Positions 1-18,233 are shown, counted from the first letter of the stretch. The stretch: 64,000 nt of DNA from Zingiber officinale (GCF_018446385.1 NC_056001.1:12146672-12210671), one strand, 5' to 3'. Notes: generated by a model from the letters alone, not told the origin. Numbers and translations: made by a program.

Positions 1-44
1 AGGTCTTGCAGCCTAAAACTGATTGTGGGTCCGGCGGTTTGTTC

Positions 45-1517
45 TCAACTGCATCCTACAGCATGTATCTCCAGGCGGCGCTCATGAGATTTCCGAGCCC
101 TAGAGGAATCTCCATCTGTGGGCCCTCTGGAGATCATGCCAATCTCTCGGATGATTGTGTTTCCCCTGTTCTCCTCCTCCCAGGCTTCTCCTAGCTCCTG
201 ATCGTGGTCGGGCTGCTGACTTCCTTGTTCTGCATTGTTGAGTAGGGGTTTATCGGACTGAACTGCTACGGGTTGTTGGTCGGTCAGCAGTCTCTGAATC
301 TTAGGCGCGATCTCAGGTGGAGGTAGGCCCAACTCAGCTACGCGCCGAGAGTCACAAGCGAACTGGAAGCAATCATTTGTGAAATGGGTGTGGGACCTAT
401 AGAAAGTGCAATAGCATGACCCCCACTAACCGAGCCTTGGGGCTTGGATAGCTGCTACACGTTGGGCCGTCCTAGAATCCTGACTAGGAGGGAATTACGG
501 TCGGGCATCCCAGGCACGTGGAAGAGGTTGAGATAGCGGTTGGCGTGGCATTTTCTCCGATTTGTTGGCGGGAGCAGGCGCCTTGTCTGCTTTCCGTTGA
601 GTCGCTTGAGCTTCTTCTACATTGATGTAACTAGCGGCCTTCCCTAGCATCTCATCGAAGTTCTTCACGGGCTCTCGGATGAGGACTCGGAAGAACTCAC
701 CTTCTATCAACCCATGGAAGAAGGCGCTCATCAATATTTCAAAGGTAGCGGACGGGACGTCCTAAGCTACCTGGTTGAAGCGTTTGATATAGCTTCTCAA
801 AGGCTCGACAGACCCTTGCTTGAGGGCGAAGAGACAGTGGTTTATCTTTTGGTACTTCCTGCTGTTGGCAAAATGGCATAGGAAAACAGTCTTGAAGTCA
901 TGGAAGCAGGTGATGGACCCATTCGACAATCCATCGAATCATTTTTGTGCCGAACCTGACAAACTGTTCAAGAACACTCGGCACTTGATGGCGTCACTAT
1001 ATTAGGGCAACAGCGCAGCATTCCGAAACTTCCGAAGATGATCCTCCGGATCCTTGCTATCGTTATACTCTCCAATAGCTGGGGGCTTGTACCCCTTCGA
1101 TAGCATCTCCTCGAGTACCCTTAGAGAGAAGGGAACTTGCTCCTCAGGCTCCCCCCGGGGCTCCTCCCTAAGGACTATGGTTTTCCCTTTCTTTGAGTCT
1201 CTGAGCGGGAAGCTTTCCGCCATGGAGGCCTGCGGTTGATCTTTCTTATTATAATAGTCCGGGCCCTTGTGGTAATAGACCGAGCCAGGTTCCCAATAAA
1301 AGCATGGGGGGAACTCCTCAAGTTGTTTCCTATTAGATCCTCTATTAGAAACGTGAGTAGGGTCATTGAAAATTGCAGGCATCTTGTACGGTCGTGAAGT
1401 AGTAGTTTGTTTTTCGGAAGCCGCACGCCTCTTGGCCTCCTTGAACAGATCGTACTCCCCTACCATAATAGTCACGTTGATTCTTCCGGTCTCCTCCATC
1501 TTCACGCTCCAGAACAT
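45..1517 (-). pseudogene. Decayed gypsy-type gag (Retrotrans_gag family)
   Basis: Structural capsid polyprotein gene of a Ty3/gypsy element. From the ATG at 1517, one reading frame continues to the left edge, broken by stops near 1002, 770, 495, 430 and 45. Segments between stops still read as plant gypsy Gag: a charged N-terminal region, then a stretch with a short WFDGL-type motif (about 920-870) typical of the Retrotrans_gag domain, then a domain rich in Q, P and A. All fragments share one frame, so the damage I see is nonsense substitution rather than frameshift. A functional product is not expected. Confidence 0.75.
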
Positions 1518-1529
1518 GTGAAGAAAGTT

Positions 1530-1546
1530 CCCACAAACGGTGCCAA
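1530..1546 (-). other. Primer-binding region of gypsy element A
   Basis: On the minus strand, directly inside the LTR end, the sequence reads TTGGCACCGTTTGTGGG. The same motif with one change follows the 5' LTR of the gypsy element at 60246-60262. This is the usual place and form of a plant gypsy minus-strand primer site. I do not assign the tRNA. Confidence 0.6.
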
Positions 1547-2371
1547 ATTGATCCTGTCCGAAATCTGAGTGAGACGAAGGTTGAATGAACTGTCGCTGTG
1601 TTGACGGAGAGGTGACTATGACACCCTTATCATATGTGCCCTCTAGAATGGACCCCCAGGTGGTGTTGACAGACGACGATAACTAAATCGGCGGTACTTG
1701 AGCTCTACGCGCACTCAGACAAGCACACAGACCGTTAGAGGCCAGAAACCAGGAAAAAAGTCCCCGGAGTAGGCTCTCCGACGCTCAAGTCAAGTACTTT
1801 TTCCCTATAAGAACAGTGTACGTAGGAGAAAGAAAAGTAGAAGACAAGTGCGAATGTGCGAGAGAGCGTACCTGCTCAAGGGAGAGGACCTCCCTTTTTA
1901 TATGACAGTGCGTACCTCTGGAGCCTAACTGATGTCAAGGAATGTCGGGTGTCGGGACATGTCTGGTGATGGAGGACGCGTGGCACCCTTTTTTGGACTG
2001 GAAGAAGGTTTCATTCGTAGATAACCGTAGATCATTGGAATATTCCTTGACATACATCAGTTATTCTCTAACAAGCGATTACGATTCCCTGATCTTGTTG
2101 TCATGTAGTGTCTTCTGTCCCGCTCGGGTATGACTAGGGTAGCTCGGGATGATCTGTCAAGTATAACACCTGGCCTAAGTCTTGAGGGGTAGGGAGAGCT
2201 GATGTGATATCGCTCAAGAGCTGACCGGGAGTTGACCTACTGAGAGAACCAGGTCTAGATATAATCGAGCTGTGAAAACCCGACCAGTCGGAGCAGGCCA
2301 GGCATCACCCCGATTGTACATCCTGATTCAGATCTGGGATCTTGATCAGTAAGCACCCGATCAGGCGGTCC

Positions 2372-3408
2372 TGTTGGAGCAATCCCAATCGTCCGTGCGA
2401 CCATGTGTTTTGGTATTTGGGAAAAGGGTTTAAGTTAGGTTCACCCTTATATTTGAAATGTATGCTTGAGTTGTGTATGACTGTAGGATACACATGTGAC
2501 TCAGATTGATAGCTTCGGGTCCGATGAAGGATGGCATTGGGGACGAGATGCGGGCTTGTATGCATCTGAGGGACCGTGGACAAGGCAGCAAGGAAAATGG
2601 TTGAGGGAAGCAACTTCGAGGCATACGCGAAAGATGACATTTGGGACGAGTCGCGGACTTGGATGCATCCGAGGGATAAAAGCCAAAGAAAGTAGGCTTG
2701 AAGGCAAGAGGTCAAGGCTGCAAAGAAGAGTCAAGTGAGTCGTGAGGGTCCGAGTGCAAAAGAAATATACTCGAGATGGGAAACCCTAAGTTTAGGGTTG
2801 TACCGGTTGACTGGTACTGGGACCAGTTGACTAATGGTGAGCACAGAGAGCTTCTGTGCCCGAACGGCCAGGCACCAGTCGACTAGTGCAAGGACCAGTC
2901 AACTGGTAAAGAGTTGTTGGAGTGTCGTTGGGCTGGCACCAGTCGACTGGTAACGGTAAAATAATAAGGTTGTTTTCTTCCAAGATCTATAAGAAGGAAC
3001 TTGGGATGGTCGGCCAAAGTAACAAAATTAGACTTGGTTAAAACCTAATTAGTAGTCACTAAGTGCTCAAGGTTTCCCTTGTGTCCAAGTGTATTTGGTG
3101 AGTGTTGTGGTGAGGTTTCTCCACCCACAAGGAGGTTTGAGCTAGCCGGAGTTTCCGGGGATTAATCCACCGATGGATTAAGGGATCGTCCACCTTACGA
3201 ACAACCGTGGAGTAGGAGCAAGTTATTTCCGAACCACGTTACATCGACGTGTATTGGTTTTCATTCTTTCCTTTAGTATTTAGCTTTCGTATTTGTGTTT
3301 GTATTATTGTATTTCCGCTTGCGCAACTAACAAATACGTAGGAAGCATTCGATTTGGGAGGCACATCTATCCAACTCCCCCTTCAAGCTAGTCACCGATC
3401 CTCCTACA
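2372..3408 (+). repeat. 5' LTR of GAG-1
   Basis: It matches 6082-7117 along its whole length with scattered substitutions. It begins TGTTGGAGC and ends TCCTACA. A TATA-like CTATAAG lies at 2987-2993, just after a cluster of CAGTCGACTG-type palindromes. Many differences from the 3' LTR are TCGA to TTGA or TCAA changes, as expected from deamination of methylated CpG. Confidence 0.9.
2802..2951. repeat. Palindrome array in the GAG-1 5' LTR
   Basis: About five copies of a 14-bp palindrome of type ACCAGTCGACTGGT, several degraded (TTGACT, TCAACT), spaced 20-80 bp apart and ending about 35 bp before the TATA-like site. Confidence 0.8.
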
Positions 3409-3410
3409 AG

Positions 3411-3422
3411 TGGTATCAGAGT
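3411..3422 (+). other. Primer-binding site of GAG-1
   Basis: TGGTATCAGAGT lies 2 bp after the 5' LTR. It differs at the last base from the TGGTATCAGAGC common in plant copia elements and complementary to initiator Met tRNA. Confidence 0.85.
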
Positions 3423-3462
3423 GAGGACACTCTCCTTCGGATTAACCGCCGAGGAATCAAGG

Positions 3463-5030
3463 ATGACCGGCTTGATTGAACCGCCGAAGTTTAAAGGCGG
3501 AGGCTTATGAGATATCACCTATTGGATGATGAAGATGGAGGTCTTCTTCAACACGAATTGGGATACCATGATGGTGATCAAGGAACCGTTCGAAGTCCCG
3601 GAAGACAAGAAAGGGAAGAAGCTCCGACCATGGTATTGGACGGAGGAGCAAACCTCAAGATCGGAGGCAAACAATAAGGTAATATCAATTTTAATTGATA
3701 TGTTGCCTTCTAATGTGATGAGATGTGTAGGTGAGTACGAAAATGCTCATGATTTGTGGAGCAAGATAAAGAAGGTTCAATGGGAAGAGCTCATGCCTAT
3801 ACACGAAGAGAAAAAATTCGAAGAAAAGGATGAAGTGGCTCAAGTTGAGGAGCAAACGGAAGATGAGTCATGCTCAACATCCAAAGAGGAGAAGGATGAA
3901 GAAATGTCATCCACCAGTGTGGATGAGGAGACATCCTCAAAGGTTGAAGAAGAGTCTAAGACAAGTGAAGAAGAGGTCTTGGAGGTCAACTTAGTGAGTA
4001 TCTCCACCGAAGTCATGTCAAAGGACCACATTGTGTGCTTCGGGTGCAATGAGAAGGGACACTACAAGAGTAGATGTCCTATGGGTAAGAAAGAGGTATC
4101 TCCTAAACTCAATTCAATTTCTTTAAGATCTAATCTGAGTTGTAGGAAGAAGGAGAAGAAGCACATTAGGTGCTTCACGTGTGGAGAAATGGGACACTAC
4201 CACACAAAATGCCCAAGAAGAGGGAGATCAAGAAGCTTGCGCATTTAAAGAAGTGGGAGAAGAAGAAGAGGAGCTTAAATCAAGGGGGAGCTTCAAGGGT
4301 AAGGGAGGTATATCCTAACTTGAAGTTTAATTCAAATTTAAACTCTTCCATGCATGTTAGAAAGAATTCTTATTATTTGCCCATGCATAACTTCGGTTTT
4401 AGATATCATGATAGAAGTAGGGTTAAGGTAGATCAAAACCCTAAGGTACCCATTCATGATAAATCTAGAAACGTTAGACCTAAGGAGACCCAAGGCATAA
4501 ATCCCAAGAAGGGGAGACGTATGCCTAGAAAAATGGGTAGGTCTAGGAATATCCATGGTGGACATGCTGACTCTAGGTTTAGGAACCTAGAAAGGGAAAA
4601 TCAAGCTTTGAAGGCAAAGTTTGATACATTGGAGAAAACCCTAGAAAGATTCAATGTTGAATCTAAAGGTTTAGGTATGGTGTTGGGTAGTCAAAGACCC
4701 AACAATGATAGATCGAGTCTAGGATATCGATCTAATGTCTCCAAGGCTAAGGGAAAGTCTTATGCTAGGGTTGCATATGACTATAGCAAGGAGAAGTCAA
4801 TAAATGGCAAGAGAAAGTCATTTAAAGGTAAGAAAAAATTAACCAAGGACAAAGTGTCCAAGGTTGAGAAAGTTAAGTTTGTAGGCCAAGTGTCACCGGA
4901 GGTGCACCGATGTGACCTAGTAATTGTGGATGAGTCACCTAGGGAGGTGGCTAAGGCTAAGAGCTCTAGGGGGAGTTTAAAGAGTCAAAATGGTACCCAT
5001 GCAAATGGATCTCAGGTGGGTACTACTTGA
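3463..5030 (+). pseudogene. Broken gag of GAG-1, two CCHC knuckles
   Basis: The ATG at 3463 opens a frame homologous in layout to the intact gags at 47175-48773 and 54873-56342. It is broken by a TGA near 3508 and a frameshift near 4210, after which coding continues in another frame to 5030. Seen in order: an N-terminal capsid-like region, an acidic Glu/Ser-rich linker (about 3800-4000), zinc knuckles CFGCNEKGHYKSRC (near 4039-4080) and CFTCGEMGHYHTKC (near 4171-4212), a Lys/Arg-rich segment, and a coiled-coil motif ENQALKAKFDTLEKTLE (near 4600) matching the one in the other two Gags. It presumably packaged element RNA when intact; it should not now yield full-length protein. Confidence 0.85.
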
Positions 5031-6066
5031 GAGTCTAGAGGAGTCATGGAGTGTGCCAAATGGTTTGGAGACGGACTTGAGTCTCAAACCTAGGGATTTG
5101 GCGCACATGACTTGAGTTTCATGCAAGAAATATGACATTTGGAGTCATATAGCATGATAATTGGTTTTGGATGTATATATGTCATATAAACCAATGCTAG
5201 GAATGCATTATCGGTTGGTATGGGCAAATACATAAAAAGGAAGTCAAAACTAGGACTTTAGGTCAAGGTTCAATTGAACCATTTAGCTAGTTTTGAATTT
5301 TGTGTCAATCTTGGGATTGGTAATAGATACATTTTGTAATGTATTTTTTTCCAAGTAGATAAAGGTACAATAGACCTCTCCACAAAATTTGAGGATTTTT
5401 GGAGGTCTATGAAATTTCTAGTGCATTTCTAAAGTTGGCCTGAAAAAGTTGATTTTTACATAAATAGGGTACCAATCGACTGGTGCAGATACCAGTCGAC
5501 TGATAACAGTGGATTTTGACCACAGAATGCTTCTGTAAGGTTGGATTGAGGGGAGCAGTCGACTGGTGCCAAGGGGCAGTCGACTGATACCAGCCTGAAC
5601 TTGTTTTTCAACGCTGTTCTTGACCATGTTAACTCATTTAGATGTATGAGATCCATGGGGGGATGAATACATGAGTTAAGGGTCAGTTTGGATGATAAGT
5701 TTTCAACAATTGGGATATTGTTGAAGAGCTTTTTGAATGTTAGGCAAAGGGGGAGAAGTAAAGTTTAGTTGGAAAAACCTTAAATGTCTTTGCGTAGGGA
5801 GAGTCTTGTGATAGGTTCTTAAATATCATTGTGGCAAAATCCTAGCTCATTGGGGAGCCTAGGTGTAGGGGGAGCCTTGGGGTAGGTTCCAATGCATGTT
5901 GCATTTTGTTTCGGCGGTGTAAGTCCAAGTGTGTAGCCTTGGCAACGTAAGTCCATTCGGCGGTGTAAGTCCAAGTGTATAGCCTTGGCAACGTAAGTCC
6001 ATTGTTTATTTTTAGCATGTTTATTTGCTATTATGTTTTCCCTAACTTAAACGTATTGTCAAATAT
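5031..6066 (+). other. Internal 3' noncoding region of GAG-1
   Basis: There is no coding signal between gag and the polypurine tract. It holds a palindrome cluster (5471-5602) and, near 5900-6000, a short duplicated segment beginning CGGCGGTGTAAGTCC. pol remnants were looked for and not seen. Confidence 0.7.
5471..5602. repeat. Second palindrome array of GAG-1 (internal)
   Basis: Four copies of the same CAGTCGACTG-type palindrome found in this element's LTRs, here between gag and the 3' LTR. Confidence 0.8.
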
Positions 6067-6080
6067 AAAAAAGGGGGAGA
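6067..6080 (+). other. Polypurine tract of GAG-1
   Basis: AAAAAAGGGGGAGA lies directly before the 3' LTR. The same tract precedes the 3' LTRs of GAG-2 and GAG-3. Confidence 0.85.
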
Positions 6081-6081
6081 T

Positions 6082-7117
6082 TGTTGGAGCAATCCCAATG
6101 GTCTGTGCGACCATGTGTTTTGGTGTTTGGACAAAGAGTTTAAGTTAGGTTCACCCTTATATTTGATATGTGTACTTGAGTTGTGCAGGACTGCAGGATA
6201 CACATGTGACTCAGGTTAATGGCTTCGGGTCCGGTGAAGGATGACATTGGGGACGAGTCGTGGACTTGTATGCATCTGAGGGACCGTGGACAAGGCAGCA
6301 AGGACAAGGGCCGAGGGAAGCGACTTCGAGGCATACGAGAAGAATGGCATTGGGGGCGAGCCGCGGGCTTGGATGCATCCGAGAGACGAGAGCGAAAGAA
6401 AGTAGACTTGAAGGCAAGAGGTCAAGGCTGCAAAGAAGAGTCAAGTGAGTCGTGAGGGTCCGAGTGCGAGAGAAATGTACTCGGGATGGGAAACCCTAAG
6501 TTTAGGGTTGTACCAGTCGACTGATACTGGGACCAGTCGACTGGTGGTGAGCACAGAGAGCTTCTGTGCCCGAACGACCAGGCACCAGTCGACTGGTACA
6601 AGGACCAGTCGACTGGTAAAGAGCCGTTGGAGTGTCGTTGGGTTGGCACCAGTTGACTGGTAACGGTAAAACAGCAGGGCTATTTTCTTCCAAGCTCTAT
6701 AAGAAGGAGTTTGGGATGGCCGTCCAAGGTGACAAAATTAGACTTGGTTAAAGTCTAATTAGTAGTCACTAAGTGCTCAAGGTTTCCCTTGTGTCTAAGT
6801 GTATTTGGTGAGTGTTGTGGTGAGGTTTCTCCACCCACAAGGAGGTTTGAGCTAGCCGGGGTTTCCGGGGATTAATCCACTGACGAATTGAGGGATCGTC
6901 CACCTTACAGACAGCCGTGAAGTAGGAGCAAGTTATCTCCGAACCACGTTACATCGACGTGTATTGGTTTGCATTCTTTCCTTTAGTATTTAGCTTTTGT
7001 ATTTGTGTTTGTATTATTGTATTTCCGCTTGCGCAACTAACAAATACGTAGGAAGCATTCGATTTGGGGGGCACGTCTATCCAACCCCCCTTCAAGCCGG
7101 CCACCGATCCTCCTACA
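6082..7117 (+). repeat. 3' LTR of GAG-1
   Basis: A direct repeat of 2372-3408. The palindromes here (6512-6661) are better preserved, with ACCAGTCGACTGGT intact more than once. The TATA-like CTATAAG is at 6697-6703. The LTR ends TCCTACA before the GGTCC duplication. Confidence 0.9.
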
Positions 7118-7312
7118 GGTCCTACCTCTTCTTTCCTTAGCTGTTGACTGTCACGCCCTCCTGACTGTTGACTGCCACATCCCCTTGACTTCTGACTGCT
7201 ACGTCTCCTTGACTTCTGACTGTCACGTCTCCTTAACTCCCGACGACCGGGCCCTACTATTATGCACCGTATCAAACTCCATACTCATTACATACCAAAA
7301 ATTTAGAGAGAA

Positions 7313-8675
7313 ATGGATAAAAATTTCGCTCATTATTTTAAAGATTTATTCAACTCTCCAAATATCGACGAAAATTCTAGTGAAGAAAGTTCTCAAGTTC
7401 GTCCAAATATTCCCGAAAACACAACGAATCCTATAATATCATATCTTAGTGAAGCATTATTCATGATGGTAGTATGCAATCAATTTAGAGTGACTAAATT
7501 CGTGCAAGATTATTATGGGAGTACATAAAGAAGAAGGGCAATTAACAGAGAATGTGTAGCCGAACACACTCAATTTGTCAATGACTATTTCTCTATTGAG
7601 TCGGTGTATACCGATGACATGTTCCGACAACGATTCCAAATGAGAAAAGAGTTATTTTTGTGCATAGTCATTGATTGAGAAAATCATCCTAGTGAATATT
7701 TTAAATGGAGGGAAGATGCAGCAAGGAGAAAAGGTATGTTGCCGCTTTAGAAATGCACGGCGGCTATCTGTCAAGTGGCTTATGGAGGTTCCACCAATCA
7801 ATTTAACGAGTACCTACGAATGGGTGAAATAATTGCCCTCGAATGCTTGTCCAACTTTTGCTAATGTGTGATACAAATATATGGAGGCGAGTACTTAAGA
7901 AAACTCAATGCAACTGATATCACTCGTTTGCTTGAAATGCATGAACAAAAGCATGGTTTCCCTGGGATGTTAGGAAGTCTTGATTGCATGCATTGGGCTT
8001 GGAAAAATTGTTCGATCGCATGGAGGGCACAATATACATGAAGCGATCATAGCTATCCAACAATTGTGCTTGAGGCAGTCGCATTTGTCGATTTATGAAT
8101 ATGGCATGCATTTTTTAGAGTTGCTGGATCTCGCAATGGCATCAATGTGCTTAATGAATCATCTATTTTTAATGACATTTTGAAAGAAAATGCACCGGAA
8201 GTTAACTTTATTGTGAATGACACACAATATACAAAAGAGTACTACCTAACAGATGGTATATATCTGGAATGAGCCACTTTCATTAAGAGTTTTTTCTGCC
8301 CTCAGGATCCAAAAAGAATGAAATTTAAGGAAAGACAAGAGGCTGCATGAAAAGATGTCGAGTGGGCATTTGGGGTACTCCAAGCTCGTTGGGCAATTAT
8401 AAGAGGTCCAGGGTGACATTAGTTTATAGATAAATGTAAAAAAAGTCATGTATACGTGTATTATTTTGCACAACATGATTATGGAGGATGAAGGTCATGC
8501 AATATCGATTTGGGATCGCGAAGAACAATATACTATCACAGCGAATCATGGCTCAATTAGTGAATTTGATGAATACCTTCGAAGACATTCCGAGTTACGT
8601 GATATTCAGGTGCATCATCAACTTCGTCATGATTTGGTTGAACACATCTTGGAAACATGTCATCGTGATGAGTAA
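7313..8675 (+). pseudogene. Decayed PIF/Harbinger-type transposase
   Basis: Remnant of a plant DDE transposase of the Harbinger nuclease family (plant transposon protein family). Recognisable parts in order: an acidic N-terminal region from the ATG at 7313, a central segment with FRQRFQMRKELF (near 7620), the conserved DCMHWAWKNC block near 7983-8012 with its catalytic-type Asp, a later block with a NESSIFND-type sequence near 8155, and the C-terminal CIILHNMI...DLVEHI region at 8448-8675. The frame is lost many times through stops and small shifts, so it is inactive. No clear terminal inverted repeats were found; the left end may have been cut by gypsy A, which starts at 7274. Confidence 0.75.
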
Positions 8676-8679
8676 ATAA

Positions 8680-9724
8680 CTAATTTATCATCTTTGAAAT
8701 GTTTAGTTATTTAATTTTGAATTTGTGAAATATTGAACTTGTATGTTGTAGTTTTTTTTAAATGTGTACATGTCTGATGTTGTATTGTTTCCGTTTAAAT
8801 AAAATATTAATATTAAAATAATTATATTGAATAATAAATATTAAGTAAAAACTATTTATGGATAAATAATAGACGAAATATATTAAAATTATATATTAAT
8901 TTTATTTAAATATAAAATTAGATGTAAATTAATAAAATAATTTTGAGATCCATACATATTTGATTGGTGGAATATTTAATTGTAAACTTAAGATATTTGA
9001 GAAATATTTAATAAATGAAATTTATAAATATTTAATTTGTAAAATATTTTATTATAAAATTTAAAATATTTGAATAATAAAATATCCAAAAGTGATATGA
9101 AACCGGAGACTATAAACATTTGGAGAATAGTAGCATCTACCAGTTCCATTAACGTGGGCTTACACGCGCTCTGTCACAATCTCCATGGTTCCGGTATCCA
9201 CCGATGTCGCAATCTCGGTGGACCCCGTGTAAACAAATCAGATCGAACAAGAAGTGCTCCACGTCAGACTATGGCCACCGCCGACCGCTAGGTCACGTAG
9301 ACTATGGCAACCGCGAGCAAAATGAGCACAAGAAATAACACCAAGTGTGAAGTGAAGAGGCTGCAATCAGCAACTTAACTGCCCATGCGTAGAATTATCA
9401 AGCCATAAGTAACAAACACCAGACAAGTTTTTTTCATTGGAATTAGAAACCAAAAAATACACCACTTTGTTTATTTTTGTCAACGAACTTACTGGCAAAC
9501 CATGTGACAACTGACAAGTGAATTCAATTAATCAGAAGCTTCCGTATTACCACCACCCTGAGAATCAACAAGTTCCAGCGTTATGGAGATACAGATGGCA
9601 AGTAGCACTACCTGGCACATAGGTATATACACTGAGAAATCAGAGATAGTGCCATACAATACAAATAACTTCGTTTACACAGACTAAAAGTTCAATGCGC
9701 TAATAAAGAGGACTAAGATCGTAT
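8680..9724. other. AT-rich intergenic region downstream of the MAP kinase
   Basis: The first half (8700-9080) is very AT-rich with runs of TATTTAAAT type and no coding signal. The part next to 9725 should contain the 3' untranslated region of the minus-strand kinase gene. No other gene or RNA was recognised. Confidence 0.5.
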
Positions 9725-15269
<5,545 letters not shown>

Positions 15270-16836
15270 CGTGCTCCTTCGCTAGCCCTAGAGACCCTTC
15301 TCGTTCCGATCTCCCCTTTCCCTTCGCCTGCTTTCGCTCTCCAAGCTTAGCTTTTTAACCCGATCTTCGATTTCCTCGCTCCGATAGATTTATTTACGCA
15401 CAATTATTATATAACTAAATTAATAACAGCATCCGGTCAAAACATTAATAGATCGCGATTTGATAATATTTTCATTAAAATATAAACATATAAGAATAGT
15501 CTTTCTTATTTGACAATTTATGCTCTTTTAAAGCCCTAGACGAAGAAACCATACCGGAAACAAAGAGCTAAGAATCGAATATTCATAATTGTTTCAGCAA
15601 CGCCGGAATTGGGATTGTGATACCATGAAAAACATGTGTAATTAGCTGGCTATTTATTGACTTCCAAAAAATACACTCTTGAGGTCAAAAAAAATTCCCA
15701 CCACGACTGGAGACTGAGTATACAACAAGTGCACTACCAACAACCATACTTTGCAAGTTGACTCATTATTTTTGTTTCATTAATTCGTTAATCCACTTAG
15801 TGTTTTTTTTGTGTGGGTGTGTGTAGACTTTTTTTTAAAATATATATATAATAATTTGCTGGAGAGATTCATAATGGATGCTTTTTTATTTGAAGGAAGA
15901 GAGAAAGAACCATTTGCAGTGTATGAGCTGGACATCACTGCAACAGTCTGCACTTTGCAGGCATATAATTAACAGTGCTAAAGGAAGATTTTGTTTTGTG
16001 GCGTTGGTTGGCAAAATGGCAATGTCAATTTGGAATGCCTGAGAATCGAGTAGCTCTGCAGAAAGCACTCCATGCTATAAAAAAAGGCAAAAGCTGACCA
16101 AGCGCGTAAGTTGAATCCTAACCAAATAACAGCTGGAGCCTGGAAGGAATCAAAGCATCAAACCAAACAAATAAATCAAACCAACAATTATCTGACCTGT
16201 GCTGCTTCAGCATTCGGATCGCTCGTGAAGAGAGAGGGTGTTCATATCCGGGTTACTCACGGCCCATAGTCCACTGACGACGGCCCAATAAAATCAGTTT
16301 AAAGACAAATTAAATATAAAGGGCGCACTAGTAATCAGTTTTTTTTTTAATGTTTTATTGAATAGACAGTGAATGTGTGCTTCCAGTTCGCGACAAAACG
16401 TTAGCTATTTAACTTTTTGTTTTGGCAAAAAAAAAATTATTTTTAAAAAGTGGATTGGAGGGGAATTAATTATTTATATAAATATATATATAAAGTTGCT
16501 GTCCCCCACAATGATTTTATGAGAATTAAATAAATCGAGGGAACAAGTTGAAGATCCCATAGGTCAATCATCAATCTGTAAACTTAATGTACAATAAAAT
16601 TAATCTATTACGATCGAGCACATTTATGTGGATTAATTACATCAATATGTAAAGGTAATTTCGACTCTCATTTTTAAAATTATTCTGTTTAAAGAATTAA
16701 AAATAAGAAATTTCAGATTGAATCCTGTCTTATGTTGGTTTATACACTAAACGGAAGTAAAAAAACAATATATAATTATATAAAAGGGAGTTGCGTGATT
16801 TTACAGTACATTTAAGATTTGACCACCTGATCTTAC
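15270..16836. other. Region upstream of the MAP kinase
   Basis: The segment nearest 15270 (to about 15350) is pyrimidine-rich on the plus strand and should be the kinase 5' untranslated region. A TTAAAAAG element on the minus strand (about 15351-15358) is a weak TATA candidate. The rest is AT-rich with homopolymer runs; no gene was recognised. The copia insertion at 16837 begins 1.6 kb upstream of the kinase start codon. Confidence 0.4.
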
Positions 16837-17787
16837 TGTTGGATGTAAACCCATTACAATTCTGAGTGCGTACTAGAGTCACAAGAACTTACAATCAAGT
16901 AGGTTTGAGCAGATAATCTCAAACTGTCGACTCTAGCGAGCCGAACCACGCACCGAGTAGATGAGTCGCGGACATCGTTAGTTGTCGAGCGGCGCCACGT
17001 TGCTGTTGAGAGTTGCTGACAGGATGTCAAGAGCTGCAACACGAACTCAGAGTGGATGCCGAGTCCAGCAGAGCGCTGTCTCCTTAAAACAGATTCGGCC
17101 CCTCCGTGGTGCTCAGAGGATTAGGTGGACGTCTGTTTCCCAGGATAAAATGGTAGGATCACGAGCACAACCGAGCACTGATTGTCGTGACGATCTGAAC
17201 TAGATCCGAAAACTATCACTATTTCTGTTGAGCAAAATAAATACACAACAGAAGGGAAGAAAACATGGGGATTCAAAGAGGAAGGGAAGCAAGTGCTCAT
17301 GTGCTCTTCTCACCCACATGCTTCTCTCACACAAAGCTCACATATAAAGCTCGAGTTTTTTTTTTCTCTGCTCTTGCTTCAAGCTTCAATGGTCTTATAT
17401 AGACCTCTGCCTCTTCTCGTTGCAAGTCCAATGAGCAAGCCCAATGAGCAAGCCACGTTGTGGCTTGCATGCTTGCAAAAAAATGCCAGCAAGCCACGTT
17501 AACGTGGCTTACATGCTTGCCACAAATTGCAAGCTTGCCATGTGGCGAGCAAGCAAGCTACCACGTGGCGTGCAGGTAAGTTGGCGACTTTCCTCGTCTT
17601 GTATGCTGGCCAATAAGTTGTCTGACTGATGTTACAAATAATGGGGTTCACAAAATGACCCTTCGGGTTGATGTCATCCGGGCCCTGGATTTTCATCCCC
17701 TTTATTCTGAATCAGTCGGAAAGCCTTGCTTTCAATCGTTGTGGGACTACAACCCATATGCCGCGTTTTCATTCAATTTTTCCAACA
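16837..17787 (-). repeat. 3' LTR of copia B
   Basis: 951 bp, TGTTGGAT...CCAACA in plus orientation. Near 17440-17580 it holds several AAGCCACGTT and CACGTGGC-type short repeats, some in inverted pairs such as CACGTTAACGTG. Compared with 22234-23210 it lacks one roughly 40-bp repeat unit. Confidence 0.93.
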
Positions 17788-18233
17788 ATCCCCCACATGA
17801 ATGAAACAAGGATTTGTGATAGTTTTCGACAATTGAGTCGAGTATAGGATAGGTAGGTGTTACCCTTTGAACCTTCCCTTGTAAACTCTGTTTGCTCACT
17901 GGCTGATTAGTAGACGTGATGTCTTTGAACTGTTTGGCCGTTGGTGTAAGCATGGACAGATCTTACCCAAGACTCTCCCTGATATAGTTTAGGTCTCATG
18001 AGTGTGTTCGTTCTTGGCCATGAACACGCCTGATTCTGTGAGAAGTTCTAAGAATTGTGCCTTCAATTCTTTTCGAAGCGGTCTCACTTCTTTCGCACAT
18101 AGGTGATCCCTCAAGAGTTACACTTTACTCTTCTTGATCATTAAAAGCCTATCGGCTTACCCTGGTCTGGTCACTGTTTTATTGGGCTACCCACAGTGTG
18201 TCTAGTCAGTGCAGATTAGTTGGCCCGTTGAAC

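Larger units (their letters stand above)
2372..7117 (+). mobile_element. Gag-only LTR retrotransposon GAG-1 (TR-GAG-like)
   Basis: A complete 4,746-bp non-autonomous element. Two direct LTRs of 1037 and 1036 bp (TGTTGG...CTACA) are flanked by a perfect 5-bp target duplication GGTCC at 2367-2371 and 7118-7122. A primer site like that for initiator Met tRNA follows the 5' LTR, and a polypurine tract precedes the 3' LTR. The only recognisable coding content is a broken gag with two CCHC knuckles; no protease, integrase or reverse transcriptase is seen. It lies in the LTR of gypsy A, so it is the younger of the two. Gag-only elements of this structure are known from plants as TR-GAG elements; assignment to that class is inference. 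Confidence 0.9.
1..7274 (-). mobile_element. Partial Ty3/gypsy LTR retrotransposon A (5' end, continues beyond left edge)
   Basis: Read on the minus strand, the element starts at 7274 with its 5' LTR, passes a primer-binding region near 1530-1546 and enters a gag frame that runs off the left edge. The LTR ends match two other gypsy LTRs in this window: start TGAT(A/G)(C/T)GG, end GACA, here and at 44759-60241 and 37203-38604. The LTR is interrupted by the gag-only element at 2372-7117. pol, the 3' LTR and the target duplication lie outside the window. Several in-frame stops in gag show that it is decayed. Confidence 0.8.
1555..7274 (-). repeat. 5' LTR of gypsy A, split by an insertion
   Basis: The LTR is the sum of 1555-2371 and 7123-7274, about 969 bp once the GAG-1 insertion and one copy of its GGTCC duplication are removed. 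On the minus strand it starts TGATACGGTGCATAATAG and ends GGACA, followed by the primer-binding region. Confidence 0.7.
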